From assembly GCF_003716325.1 (NCBI RefSeq), contig NZ_RDSR01000004.1, positions 1 through 64,000 on the forward strand: 64,000 nucleotides of DNA, given 5' to 3'. The notes under the pieces are model-generated. The model worked only from the letters and a program-made list of their open reading frames with translations. It had not been told where the DNA came from and ran no database searches. The stretch comes from Cryobacterium tepidiphilum (GTDB lineage: Bacteria > Actinomycetota > Actinomycetes > Actinomycetales > Microbacteriaceae). The position numbers and the translations under genes were made by a program. Positions within the stretch are counted from its first letter, which is position 1, and every line of letters begins with the position of its first letter. Positions 17,483 through 25,336 of the stretch are shown here, piece after piece.

Positions 17483-18295
17483 GTGAGAGACACCATTAGG
17501 TATGAGCGCGACGGGCTGACCCTGGTCGTGCACCGTCACCGGGCGATGAGAGCGGATGCGTCGCCCCCGGTCTTCCTGCTGGTGCACGGCATCGGCGTCT
17601 CCTCGAAGTATTACCGCCGGCTGATCCCCGAGCTCGTGCCCCACGGCACCGTGTACGCCGTCGACATGCCCGGCTTCGGTACCGCGCCGAAACCGCACCC
17701 CGTCCGGCGGCTGTCCGTGGAGGACCTGGCCGACCTGCTGACGGCGTTCCTCGCCGACGCGGGCATCGCCCCAGCGGTGCTGGTCGGGCAGTCCATGGGC
17801 ACCCAGGTCGTCACCGAGATGGCCGCGCGGCATCCGGAACAGGCGAGCCACGTCGTACTCATCGGTCCGGTCGTGGACCCGGCTGCGCCCACGGCCCTCG
17901 CGCAGGGTCTCCGGCTCGGCCATGACACGTGCATCGAACCGCCGAGCGCCAATCGGGTGGTGCTGACCGAGTACATCCGTTGTGGGCCGCGCTGGTACCT
18001 CACCGAGTTGCCCAGCATGCTCGACTACCCCATGCTGGAACGGCTCGCATCCGTGCAGGCGCCCACCCTCGTGATGCGCGGCGCCCACGACCCGATCGCC
18101 CCCGGGGAGTGGACGCAGCAGGTCACCGACGCGCTCCCGCGCGCCACCCGCTTCGACGTGCCGAAGGCCGCCCACCTGGCCCAGTTCCGCTCACCGCGCG
18201 TGGTCGCCGATGCGATCCTTGCGCACGTGGGCACCCTGACCGGCGACAGCGAGTCGCCGGAGCAGGCCGACTCTCCCGGCGGCCTGCCGCGATGA
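17483..18295 (+). CDS. Alpha/beta-fold hydrolase
   Basis: This 270-residue protein has LLVHGIGVSS, nucleophile elbow GQSMGTQ, acid in GAHDPIAPG and His in KAAHLAQ. It fits the broad epoxide hydrolase/esterase group. The frame is open much further upstream through the J-domain gene, but the GTG at 17483 (VRDTIRYERDGL) is the first start giving a normal domain; its Shine-Dalgarno site is poor. The stop overlaps the next hydrolase start by 4 bases (ATGA), so the two are translated together. Confidence 0.8.
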   Translation: MRDTIRYERDGLTLVVHRHRAMRADASPPVFLLVHGIGVSSKYYRRLIPELVPHGTVYAVDMPGFGTAPKPHPVRRLSVEDLADLLTAFLADAGIAPAVLVGQSMGTQVVTEMAARHPEQASHVVLIGPVVDPAAPTALAQGLRLGHDTCIEPPSANRVVLTEYIRCGPRWYLTELPSMLDYPMLERLASVQAPTLVMRGAHDPIAPGEWTQQVTDALPRATRFDVPKAAHLAQFRSPRVVADAILAHVGTLTGDSESPEQADSPGGLPR

Positions 18296-18960
18296 CCCTC
18301 CGCGCCAAGGCCTGGGCCTGGCTGCTCGACTACCTGTATGCCGCATTCTGGCAGGTGCACGCCTTCCTCCGCCCCGGCACCCCCGATCGCTACCGCAACG
18401 GCGGAAAGCGGCCGGTGCTGCTGCTTCCCGGCATCTACGAGACCTGGCAGTTCATGCGTCCCCTCGCCGAAGAGCTGCACGCCGCCGGCCACCCGGTGCA
18501 CGTCGCCACCGGCCTCGGCCGCAACCGCGCCACGATCCCCGACGCCGCCCGCGTCGTCACCAAGGTGCTCGACGCCCGCGACCTGCGCGATGTCATCGTC
18601 GTCGCCCACAGCAAAGGCGGGCTGATCGGCAAATACCTGATGATGCAGACGGATGCCGCCGACCGCATCGACAGCATGGCCGCCGTCGTCGCACCCTTCT
18701 CCGGCTCCTCGCTGGCGCGCTACACGGTGCTGCCGAGCCTGCGCGCCTTCGCCCCGACCGACGCCATGATCCGCCTGCTCGGCGAGGAGCGCGCCGTGAA
18801 CGCCCGCATCACCTCCGTCTACGGGGTGTTCGACCCGCACATCCCCGGCGGCAGCATGCTCCCCGGCGCCACGAACGTGCAGCTCGAGGTGGCCGGCCAC
18901 TTCCGCATCCTGGGCGACCCGGCCGTGCGGCACGCCGTGATGACGGCCTGCGGCGATTGA
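18292..18960 (+). CDS. Lipase-like alpha/beta hydrolase
   Basis: The 222-residue protein opens with an amphipathic or membrane-associated helix (AWAWLLDYLYAAFWQVHAFL). A lipase-type fold follows, with VLLLPGIYETW, nucleophile elbow AHSKGGLIG and a terminal His in VAGHFRILG. The Ser-Lys-Gly-Gly elbow resembles triacylglycerol lipases of the class 2 type. It overlaps the preceding hydrolase by 4 bases. The pair may act in sequence on one ester, which is inference from coupling only. Confidence 0.8.
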   Translation: MTLRAKAWAWLLDYLYAAFWQVHAFLRPGTPDRYRNGGKRPVLLLPGIYETWQFMRPLAEELHAAGHPVHVATGLGRNRATIPDAARVVTKVLDARDLRDVIVVAHSKGGLIGKYLMMQTDAADRIDSMAAVVAPFSGSSLARYTVLPSLRAFAPTDAMIRLLGEERAVNARITSVYGVFDPHIPGGSMLPGATNVQLEVAGHFRILGDPAVRHAVMTACGD

Positions 18961-18990
18961 GCCTCAGCCTCAGCCTCAGCCTCAGCCTCA
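18961..18990. repeat. Perfect tandem hexanucleotide (GCCTCA)x5
   Basis: Five perfect GCCTCA copies fill the gap between the convergent lipase and topoisomerase genes. The last three bases are the reverse complement of the topoisomerase stop codon (TGA at 18990-18988). Copy-number change in the array would therefore shift the distance between the convergent stops without altering either protein. Confidence 0.95.
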
Positions 18991-19959
18991 GTCCGATCCC
19001 AGCAGCGCGACGAGTTCCGACTCGGCCGATCCCACCCGGGCCGGGTTGATCGTCGTTCCCGCCTGGTAATGGTCGACCACCCGGGGGTCGACGTAGCTGG
19101 CCCGCGCGATCGCAGGCGTGTTCCCCAGAACGGATGCCGCATCGCGCATGGCATCCGCAACGGCACCTGCCCGGCCCCGCTGCGTGCGCTCCGGCCCATG
19201 CTGGGCGAGGCTCACGGCCGCCGCGATGGTGCCGTGCAGGGTGCGGAAGTCCTTGGCGGTGAACTCTCCCCCGGTGCGCAGCCGAACGAACTCGTTGATG
19301 TCGGCCGCCGACACCTCGCGCCACTCCTCACCGTTGCGCCAGGTGAGAAGCCGTCCGTCGGGTCCCCAGCTCATGCGGTCCCGCACGTAGGCCGCGAGGT
19401 CGGCGTCCTCCAGCTCGCTGTGCCACTCCTGGCCGCTCTTGGCGGGGAAGGTCAGCTCGAGCACATCCTCGTGCAGCAGCACGTGTGAGCACAGCAGCGT
19501 GGAGAGGCCGTGGCTGCCGTACTCGGCTTCGTACTGCTCGCTGCCCACGCGGAGCGAACCGACGTCGAGGAGCCGGAACGCCGCCGCGAGGGCACGGTCG
19601 CTGTCGTCGCCGCCGGCCCGGAGGGCACGGGTCACCTGCCCCCGGGCCCGCGGCAGCGAGGCGGCGAGTTCCAGCGCCCGGTCGAACTTGATCCGGTTGC
19701 GCTGCTCCCGCCACTGCGGATGGTAGATGTACTGGCGGCGGCCGGCGCCGTCGATGCCCGTCGCCTGGATGTGGCCGTTGGGATACGGGCAGATCCACAC
19801 GTTGGTCCAGGCCGGCGGGATGGCCAGGCTGTTGAAGCGGCGGCGGAGCTCCGGATCGGTCACGGTGGCGCCGGTGAAGTCCCGGTAACTGGGTGCGCGA
19901 CCGGAACGCGCGCGGGTGTACCCGGGGCGTGACGTGTTGCTGCGGCGAAGCCTGGGCAT
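18988..19959 (-). CDS. DNA topoisomerase IB
   Basis: This 323-residue protein is of the short bacterial (poxvirus-like) type IB. It has the N-terminal domain with AIPPAWTNVWICPYPNGHIQ, the catalytic core with RVGSEQY (catalytic Arg), FPAKSG and RTLHGT. The C-terminal active-site Tyr lies in NTPAIARASYVDPRVVDHY. It relaxes supercoils through a 3'-phosphotyrosine intermediate. It lies 12 bp downstream of the SMP-30 gene and is probably co-transcribed with it. The ATG at 19959 has a weak ribosome site. Confidence 0.92.
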   Translation of the reverse strand: MPRLRRSNTSRPGYTRARSGRAPSYRDFTGATVTDPELRRRFNSLAIPPAWTNVWICPYPNGHIQATGIDGAGRRQYIYHPQWREQRNRIKFDRALELAASLPRARGQVTRALRAGGDDSDRALAAAFRLLDVGSLRVGSEQYEAEYGSHGLSTLLCSHVLLHEDVLELTFPAKSGQEWHSELEDADLAAYVRDRMSWGPDGRLLTWRNGEEWREVSAADINEFVRLRTGGEFTAKDFRTLHGTIAAAVSLAQHGPERTQRGRAGAVADAMRDAASVLGNTPAIARASYVDPRVVDHYQAGTTINPARVGSAESELVALLGSD

Positions 19960-19971
19960 GAACGCGCCCGC

Positions 19972-20820
19972 TCAGCCGGCGAACGGGCGCACGGGCATCC
20001 CGGTCACGCCGACCTTCGCCCGGAACAGGGCGCCGGCCTGCGGCTGCTCGTCGGGCGCGAGCTCTTCCCGTGACGTCGTGATGAACAGTTCGTCGAGGCC
20101 CGCCCCACCGAAGGTGCAGGCCGTCACCTGCTTCGGCCCGACCTCGATGACCTCGTCCAGCTTTCCCTCGGGCGAGTACCGGTGCACGGTGCCGCTACCG
20201 TAGAGCGCGGTCCACACGCCGCCGTCGGCGTCCACGGTCAGCCCGTCGGGATGCCCGTGGCCGTCCGGGATCTCCACGAACGTGCGCCGACCGGTCAGCC
20301 CGGCGTCCCGGTCGTAATCGAACACGGCGATGCGACCGGTCGGCGTGTCGTTGTAGTAGGCGAGAGCCCCGTCGGGGCTCCACTCCAGCCCGTTCGAGAT
20401 GGTGACGTCCTCGAGCACGATCCGCGTCGACAGGTCGGGGTCGAGCCGGTAGACCTTCCCCGCCCCCTGGCGCTTGTCGTATGCCATCGAGCCGCAGTAG
20501 AACCGGCCGTCGGGGTCGCATCCGCCCTCGTTCATGCGGATGTCCGGCGCACTCCAGAGCTCGGCCAGCGCCTGCACGCTGCCGTCGGGCGCCTGCAGGC
20601 CGAACCCGCGCTCCAGCCCGATCACCGCCCCTCCCCCGCGGCGCGGACGCACCACGGCCGCCACGGCTCCGACGTGCTCCCGCGTGACGGAGCCCGTGTC
20701 GGCGAGCGTGAGGATGTCGCCGGCCAGCATGTCGACGAAGCGCAGCCCGCCCCAGCTTTCCGACCAGACCGGCCCTTCGCCGTGGTACGTGATGGACGGG
20801 GTGATCTGCTCGGCTCGCAT
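19972..20820 (-). CDS. SMP-30/gluconolactonase/LRE-family protein
   Basis: The 282-residue beta-propeller protein has the family's EGPVW start (Glu metal ligand), NEGGCDPDGRFYCGSM, the central ISNGLEWSPDG and the C-terminal DGGVWTALYGSGTVHRY. Known members are metal-dependent sugar lactonases. The exact substrate is unknown. No secretion signal is present. It is upstream of topoisomerase IB in a two-gene unit. Confidence 0.88.
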   Translation of the reverse strand: MRAEQITPSITYHGEGPVWSESWGGLRFVDMLAGDILTLADTGSVTREHVGAVAAVVRPRRGGGAVIGLERGFGLQAPDGSVQALAELWSAPDIRMNEGGCDPDGRFYCGSMAYDKRQGAGKVYRLDPDLSTRIVLEDVTISNGLEWSPDGALAYYNDTPTGRIAVFDYDRDAGLTGRRTFVEIPDGHGHPDGLTVDADGGVWTALYGSGTVHRYSPEGKLDEVIEVGPKQVTACTFGGAGLDELFITTSREELAPDEQPQAGALFRAKVGVTGMPVRPFAG

Positions 20821-20856
20821 ATCCCGAATCTAGCCCCGTGTGCGTCAACGCCCCAG

Positions 20857-21531
20857 TCAGCCGCTGACGCCCGTGGCGGCGTGGGCGGCGCCGACCGGCT
20901 TCGATTCGGAGGACCCGCGTTGGCGCAGGAAGATCGACAGGGTGACCATGCTCCCGACCGCCAGGAACTCGGACTGCCAGTTCTGCAGCGTGCGGTTCCA
21001 GAACTCGGGAGACGACACGTACCCCAGCCACGACACCGGGTCTTCGAGGTTCCTCAACTGCTCCTCGTTGAACTGCACCAGCCCCGCGACCGACTGCGCG
21101 CTCCAGGAGAGGAGGAAGATCAGCCCCATCACGATCAGGAGCGAATTCGAGAAGACGGCCAGACGCCATCCGCCGGCCTTCGCCCAGGTCGGGGAATCCG
21201 GCTTGATGTAGGCACCGACCATCTGTTCCTCGTCGGATTCGAACCCCTGCGTGCCGATTGCGCTGGATTCCGGTGAGCCTTTCTGCACCAGCCAGATCGT
21301 TGCGCCGATGAGCAGGAAGAACTGCAGGTACTCCGACTGCCAGTTCTCCGCCACGTCGACGACGAAGTCGGATGACGTGATGTACTGCAGGAACGACACC
21401 GGGCTCAGGCCGCTGCCGAGCTGTTGCTGGTTGTACAGCGCCACCCCGCTCACGGCCTGGCCGACGAGCGTGAGCAGGAAGATCACGCTGAAGAAGATGC
21501 TGAGTCCGTGCGGACCGAGTTTTGGTTTCAT
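20857..21531 (-). CDS. DUF6766-like membrane protein with internal duplication
   Basis: This is a 224-residue protein with four hydrophobic helices in two similar halves. FLQYITSSDFVVDVAENWQS with KGSPES in the first half pairs with WLGYVSSPEFWNRTLQNWQS with RGSSES in the second. I recognise the LSW-Q--AG and ENWQSE patterns of the DUF6766 family. The function is unknown. It is the last gene of a minus-strand run of membrane proteins, 10 bp after the 27-residue peptide gene. Confidence 0.75.
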   Translation of the reverse strand: MKPKLGPHGLSIFFSVIFLLTLVGQAVSGVALYNQQQLGSGLSPVSFLQYITSSDFVVDVAENWQSEYLQFFLLIGATIWLVQKGSPESSAIGTQGFESDEEQMVGAYIKPDSPTWAKAGGWRLAVFSNSLLIVMGLIFLLSWSAQSVAGLVQFNEEQLRNLEDPVSWLGYVSSPEFWNRTLQNWQSEFLAVGSMVTLSIFLRQRGSSESKPVGAAHAATGVSG

Positions 21532-21541
21532 GATGTGCCCC

Positions 21542-21625
21542 TTACCGCTGCATCGCCGCGATGACGAACATGTACAGGAGGCCGGCGCCGATGAAGACGA
21601 GGTATCCGGTGAATGCGGTGCGCAT
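21542..21625 (-). CDS. 27-residue membrane peptide
   Basis: The short frame encodes MRTAFTGYLVFIGAGLLYMF then VIAAMQR and a TAA stop. It is a single hydrophobic helix with a positive start and a positive end. It begins 6 bases after the stop of the lipoprotein gene and ends 10 bases before the DUF6766-like start, so it looks like a true member of the run. GGAAG lies upstream within the end of the lipoprotein gene. A chance frame is possible given its size. Confidence 0.6.
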   Translation of the reverse strand: MRTAFTGYLVFIGAGLLYMFVIAAMQR

Positions 21626-21631
21626 GGTCAC

Positions 21632-22072
21632 TCACTTCCCTTCCAGGTCACACAGGTACGGGCGGTCGACCCGGGCCGTGCATCCGGCGGCAGTCACGCG
21701 CCATCCGCTCGGCTCGAGGGCAAGGAACAGCACGTCGTTCTGGAGCATGACCTGGGCGGCGCGGGCGTAGGCGCGGCTGCTGTCGATCGCTCCCCCGGCG
21801 TCGAGGCCCAGTGCGGTGATGGCGCTGGCGCAGGGTGCTCCCTGATCGTCCTCGAGGGTGATGCGGGTGTTGTCGGTGAGGAGCCGGCAGGCGGCCGCTC
21901 CGTCGCCCGACGACAGGGCTGATTCGAAGTCGTCGGCAACGGATGCCGCTGCCGCGTCATTGCCGGCCGGGCCGGCGCATCCGCTGAGGGCGGCCACGAC
22001 CGCGGCTGCCGCGGTGAGAGCGGCGAGGCGCGGCATCCGCGTGCGGAGTGGCGCATATTCCCGAGATGTCAT
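21632..22072 (-). CDS. Small lipoprotein of unknown function
   Basis: The 146-residue product has a signal sequence ending in the lipobox AALSGC, followed by an acidic mature domain with ACRLLTDNT, APCASAI and a C-terminal GCTARVDRPYLCDLEG. Four Cys after the lipid Cys could form disulfides. The ATG at 22072 has no clear ribosome site; an in-frame ATG at 22036 (MPRLAALTAAAAV) would also give a complete signal peptide. It resembles small periplasmic DUF-type lipoproteins, but I do not recognise the family. Confidence 0.7.
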   Translation of the reverse strand: MTSREYAPLRTRMPRLAALTAAAAVVAALSGCAGPAGNDAAAASVADDFESALSSGDGAAACRLLTDNTRITLEDDQGAPCASAITALGLDAGGAIDSSRAYARAAQVMLQNDVLFLALEPSGWRVTAAGCTARVDRPYLCDLEGK

Positions 22073-22164
22073 ATTCGCAATGTAGTCCGAATAGACAACG
22101 GCAGCAGGCCGGTGTTCGGGAAAAAAGCTGTCCAACCGTTATTTCCGCCGCTTGGCGGTGGGGG

Positions 22165-22329
22165 CTAGCGGCGCAGGATGTTCGCCGGGAGGGCGAGGGC
22201 GAGACAGACGCAGACGATGCCGGCGAAGAAGATGGGGAGCTGGAACGTGGTGACGGCGAAGGCCAGCCCGAACAGCCAGAAGCCGAGGATGAAGACGGCC
22301 AGCGCGACGATGAAGGCGATGACGTTCAT
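22165..22329 (-). CDS. 54-residue membrane protein
   Basis: The frame encodes MNVIAFIVALAVFILGFWLF and a second hydrophobic stretch, ending LPANILRR and TAG. Two helices with a short turn and a basic tail make a convincing small membrane protein. AAGGAAG lies about 9 bases before the ATG at 22329. An inverted repeat CCGCC-GCTT-GGCGG (22146-22159) follows the stop and could pause transcription. It lies between the lipoprotein and DUF6328 genes on the same strand. Confidence 0.65.
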   Translation of the reverse strand: MNVIAFIVALAVFILGFWLFGLAFAVTTFQLPIFFAGIVCVCLALALPANILRR

Positions 22330-22386
22330 GGGAGGAGGCTTCCTTTCACTGCGGGGACCGGGGTGCCGGTATATCGAGCGTACCGG

Positions 22387-22893
22387 TCATTCGCGCGATG
22401 GCTTCACCAGGCGCGGCAGGACGAGCCAGACCAGCAGCGTGAGCAGGCACACCACCCCGCCGGCGATGAACCCGGCTGTCCGGCCGAGGACCACGTCGAA
22501 GATCAGCAGAACGGTGCCGATGAGGATCGCGGCGACGCCGACGAGGGTGGAACGCACCAGGATGTTGCCGACCGCGACGATCTGTTCCATCGCGCGCCGG
22601 CGGAACAGCAGCCGGTGCAGGCTCACCGGGCCGAGCCCGAGGGCGGTGGTCAGGGCGGCCGTGCACACGAGGATCAGGTACACGGTGACCTGGTAACGGT
22701 CGAGGTCGGTGAACCGGGACTGGAACGCGACCGAGAGCAGGAAACCGGCGATGATCTGCGAGCCGGTCTGCGTGACGCGCAGCTCCTGGAGGAGGGCGTC
22801 CCAGTTGCGGTCCAGGCGTTCGGTCTCGGTCTCGTCGCGGCCGTCGTTCGGGAGCGCGTCGCGTTTCGAGTCCGATGTGTCACGGCGGGGCAT
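22387..22893 (-). CDS. DUF6328-family membrane protein
   Basis: This is a 168-residue protein with a charged N-terminus, the conserved RNWDALLQELRVTQTG block and then four hydrophobic helices. This block followed by GFLLSVAFQSRF is typical of DUF6328. The function is unknown. The ATG at 22893 is used here; an in-frame ATG at 22914 is possible and neither has a strong ribosome site. It is divergent from imuA'. Confidence 0.8.
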   Translation of the reverse strand: MPRRDTSDSKRDALPNDGRDETETERLDRNWDALLQELRVTQTGSQIIAGFLLSVAFQSRFTDLDRYQVTVYLILVCTAALTTALGLGPVSLHRLLFRRRAMEQIVAVGNILVRSTLVGVAAILIGTVLLIFDVVLGRTAGFIAGGVVCLLTLLVWLVLPRLVKPSRE

Positions 22894-22920
22894 GCTGCAG
22901 ATGATAACCCGCATCCGTTG

Positions 22921-22977
22921 CCGCGAAACCGGGGTCGGTATTCCCGAGTTTTAGCGGCCACAACTCCGGTTTCGCGG
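22921..22977. repeat. Palindromic repeat, copy 1 (upstream of imuA')
   Basis: CCGCGAAACCGG (22921-22932) and CCGGTTTCGCGG (22966-22977) are perfect inverted arms. The right arm continues inward as CCACAACTCC. The block CCACAACTCC(G/C)GTTTCGCG recurs at 28768-28786 beyond dnaE2, so two copies bracket the mutagenesis cassette. Confidence 0.75.
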
Positions 22978-23015
22978 AAGGAGACGGGGAGGCGCGCGCG
23001 GGGTGAATTCGGCAA

Positions 23016-23050
23016 TTGACTTCTTCGAAGAGGTGTTCGAACATTGGAGT
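23016..23050 (+). promoter_or_regulatory. SOS promoter with LexA box upstream of imuA'
   Basis: TCGAAGAGGTGTTCGA at 23025-23040 matches the actinobacterial LexA consensus TCGAAC-N4-GTTCGA with one mismatch. It lies between a -35-like TTGACT (23016-23021) and, 17 bp on, a -10-like GAACAT (23039-23044). LexA bound here would block the promoter, and cleavage after RecA activation would release it. The predicted transcription start falls at about 23050-23051, on the imuA' ATG, so the message may be leaderless. Confidence 0.85.
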
Positions 23051-23761
23051 ATGTCGTTGCCCCTGCCGAGCTCCCCTCCCGCCACCGCGCGGGAGCAGGT
23101 CGCCGTGCTGCAGCAGCGTATCTCCAGCATGCAGGCCACCAAGCTGGAGACCAAAACCCTCCCCACATCACCGGCGCTCGCCGCGGTGCTGCCCGGCGGC
23201 GCGCTCCGGCAGGGCGCCGCCTATTCCGTCGAAGGTTCGACCACCCTGGTGATGGCGCTTCTGGCCGGCCCGTCGCAAAGCGGATCCTGGTGCGGCGTCG
23301 TCGGCCTGCCGGGTTTCGGCGTCGAAGCGGCCGCCCGGTTCGGCATCGAGCTGTCGCGCCTCGTGCTCGTTCCCACTCCGGGCGAGCAATGGCTCACCGT
23401 CACCGCCGCGCTCGTCGACGTGCTGGGCGTGGTGGTCACCCGCCCGCCGGCCGGCACCAGCGACGCGGAGGCCGCCCGGCTCGCCGCCCGACTGCGCCAG
23501 CGCGGCTGCACCCTCATCGTGGTGGGCGGCTGGCCGCAGAGCGAGGCCGTGCTCCGCATCGATTCCAGCCGGTGGACCGGCCTCGGACGCGGGCACGGCT
23601 ACCTGTCGGGGCGCGAGGTGACCGTCGCCTCCGCCGGCCGCACCGGCTTCGACCGGCCGCGGCGCGCCGGGTTATGGCTGCCGGATGCGGAACAGCGTTT
23701 CCACGCATCGGCTCGGCCCCGTCCGGCCATCGTCCCCGATCTCCGGGAAGCGACCGGGTGA
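23051..23761 (+). CDS. imuA': ImuA' mutasome accessory protein
   Basis: This 236-residue RecA-like protein fits actinobacterial ImuA', which binds and supports ImuB and DnaE2 in damage-induced mutagenesis. The region where RecA has a Walker A motif reads VEGSTTLVMALL and lacks the GKT core, as expected for this non-ATPase relative. The ATG at 23051 lies just downstream of the SOS promoter. GGAG is only one base before it, too close to act as a normal ribosome site, which fits a leaderless start. Only one base separates its stop from the imuB ATG. Confidence 0.85.
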   Translation: MSLPLPSSPPATAREQVAVLQQRISSMQATKLETKTLPTSPALAAVLPGGALRQGAAYSVEGSTTLVMALLAGPSQSGSWCGVVGLPGFGVEAAARFGIELSRLVLVPTPGEQWLTVTAALVDVLGVVVTRPPAGTSDAEAARLAARLRQRGCTLIVVGGWPQSEAVLRIDSSRWTGLGRGHGYLSGREVTVASAGRTGFDRPRRAGLWLPDAEQRFHASARPRPAIVPDLREATG

Positions 23762-23762
23762 C

Positions 23763-25322
23763 ATGTCCGGCCGGCTGACCCGCACCATCGTGTTCTGGTG
23801 CCCGGACTGGCCCGTCGTCGCGGCCGGCCAGGCGGCCGGGCACGCGACGGAGGTGCCCCTCGCCCTCATCGACCGGGGCCTCGTCTTCGCCTGCTCCGCC
23901 GCCGCGCGGCGCGACGGGGTGCGCCGGGGCCTCCGCGTGCGGGAGGCGCAGTACCGCTGCACCGGGCTCGTCGTGGCGCCGTACGACCCGGTGCAGGACA
24001 GCCGCGCCTTCGAACCGGTGATCAGCAGGATCGAGGAGATCACCCCCGGGGTGCAGGTGGTGCGCCCGGGCACCTGTGCCATCCGTTCCCGGGGGCCGAG
24101 CCGGTACTACGGGGGCGAGGAGCAGGCCGCGGAAGCCGTCATCCGTTGCCTGCTGGAACTCGGTATCGAAGGCGCCCGCATCGGCATCGCCGACGGGCCG
24201 TTCGCCGCCGAGCAGGCCGCCCGCGCCACCGTGCCGGGCGCGCCGGTGCACGTCGTGCCGCCGGGCGGGTCGCCGGCGTTCCTCGCGCCGCTGCCGATCG
24301 GGATCCTCGCGGGCGACCGCCTCGCCACCCTGCTGCGGCGCCTCGGCGTGCACACGCTCGGGGAGTTCGCCGCCCTCGACGCGGGCGACGTGCGCCGCCG
24401 CTTCGGCGCCGACGGGGCCTTCGCCCACGAGAAGGCCGGCGGACGCGACAGCCGGAGCGTCGTGCCGCGGGTGCCTCCGAAGCTGTTCGACGCGGACGTC
24501 GTATTCGAACCGGCCCTCGACCGCACCGACCAGGTGACCTTCGGCATCCGCGCCACCGCCGACCGGTTCATCGAGACGCTCACGGCCGCGCGCCTGGTGT
24601 GCACGGCCGTGCGGGTGGCCGTGTACACGGAGTCCGGCGAGGTATCGGAACGCGTCTGGCTGCACCCTCGCTGGTTCAGCCCCGGTGATGTGGTCGACCG
24701 GGTGCGCTGGCAACTGCAGGGCGGCCAGGCGATCGACACCGGGCTGCGCTCCGGGGTCGCCCGGGTGCACATCAGCCCCGAGCGGATGGACTCCACGGCC
24801 CACCACGAGCAGGGACTCTGGGGATCCGGCCCCGACGAACGCATCCACCACGGCCTCACCCGGGTGCAGAGCATGCTCGGCCATGAGGGCGTGCTCACCG
24901 CGGTCATCGGCGGAGGCCGCCTGTTCGCCGACCGCCAGGTGCTGGTGCCGTGGGGCGACCGGCCCGCCGGCGACGGCCGGGCAGAGGCCGAGCCGTGGCC
25001 GGGGAGCCTGCCGGGGGTGGCGCCGGCCACGGTGTTCCCGGCCCGGCAGCCGGTGGCGCTGCTGCAAGCGGATGGCGCGCCCGTCGACGTCGACGACCGC
25101 GGGCTGGTCACCGGGGAACCCGCCCACTTCTCCCCCACCGGCAGCGCCCGTGACTACCGCGACGTGGAGGCCTGGGCGGGCCCGTGGCCGGTGACCGAAC
25201 GCTGGTGGGACGCGGAACACGGTCGCGCCCTGCACCGGTTCCAGCTCGTCGACACCGACGGGAACGCCTGGCTGCTCACGCTGGAGGACCACCGCTGGTG
25301 GGCGGAGGGCTGCTATGACTAG
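23763..25322 (+). CDS. imuB: ImuB, catalytically inactive Y-family polymerase scaffold
   Basis: The 519-residue protein has the Y-family layout: palm and fingers (about 1-200), a helix-hairpin-helix region near RRLGVHTLGEFAAL, a little finger, and a long C-terminal tail. The N-terminal catalytic motif of active polymerases (DxDxF) is replaced by VFWCPDWP, and the second acidic motif is not evident. This is the known ImuB condition of a dead polymerase that recruits others. EQGLWG near residues 349-354 resembles the beta-clamp motif QLPLWG of mycobacterial ImuB. It joins ImuA' and DnaE2 at stalled forks. Confidence 0.92.
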   Translation: MSGRLTRTIVFWCPDWPVVAAGQAAGHATEVPLALIDRGLVFACSAAARRDGVRRGLRVREAQYRCTGLVVAPYDPVQDSRAFEPVISRIEEITPGVQVVRPGTCAIRSRGPSRYYGGEEQAAEAVIRCLLELGIEGARIGIADGPFAAEQAARATVPGAPVHVVPPGGSPAFLAPLPIGILAGDRLATLLRRLGVHTLGEFAALDAGDVRRRFGADGAFAHEKAGGRDSRSVVPRVPPKLFDADVVFEPALDRTDQVTFGIRATADRFIETLTAARLVCTAVRVAVYTESGEVSERVWLHPRWFSPGDVVDRVRWQLQGGQAIDTGLRSGVARVHISPERMDSTAHHEQGLWGSGPDERIHHGLTRVQSMLGHEGVLTAVIGGGRLFADRQVLVPWGDRPAGDGRAEAEPWPGSLPGVAPATVFPARQPVALLQADGAPVDVDDRGLVTGEPAHFSPTGSARDYRDVEAWAGPWPVTERWWDAEHGRALHRFQLVDTDGNAWLLTLEDHRWWAEGCYD

Positions 25323-25336
25323 GGAAGGGACGAGCG

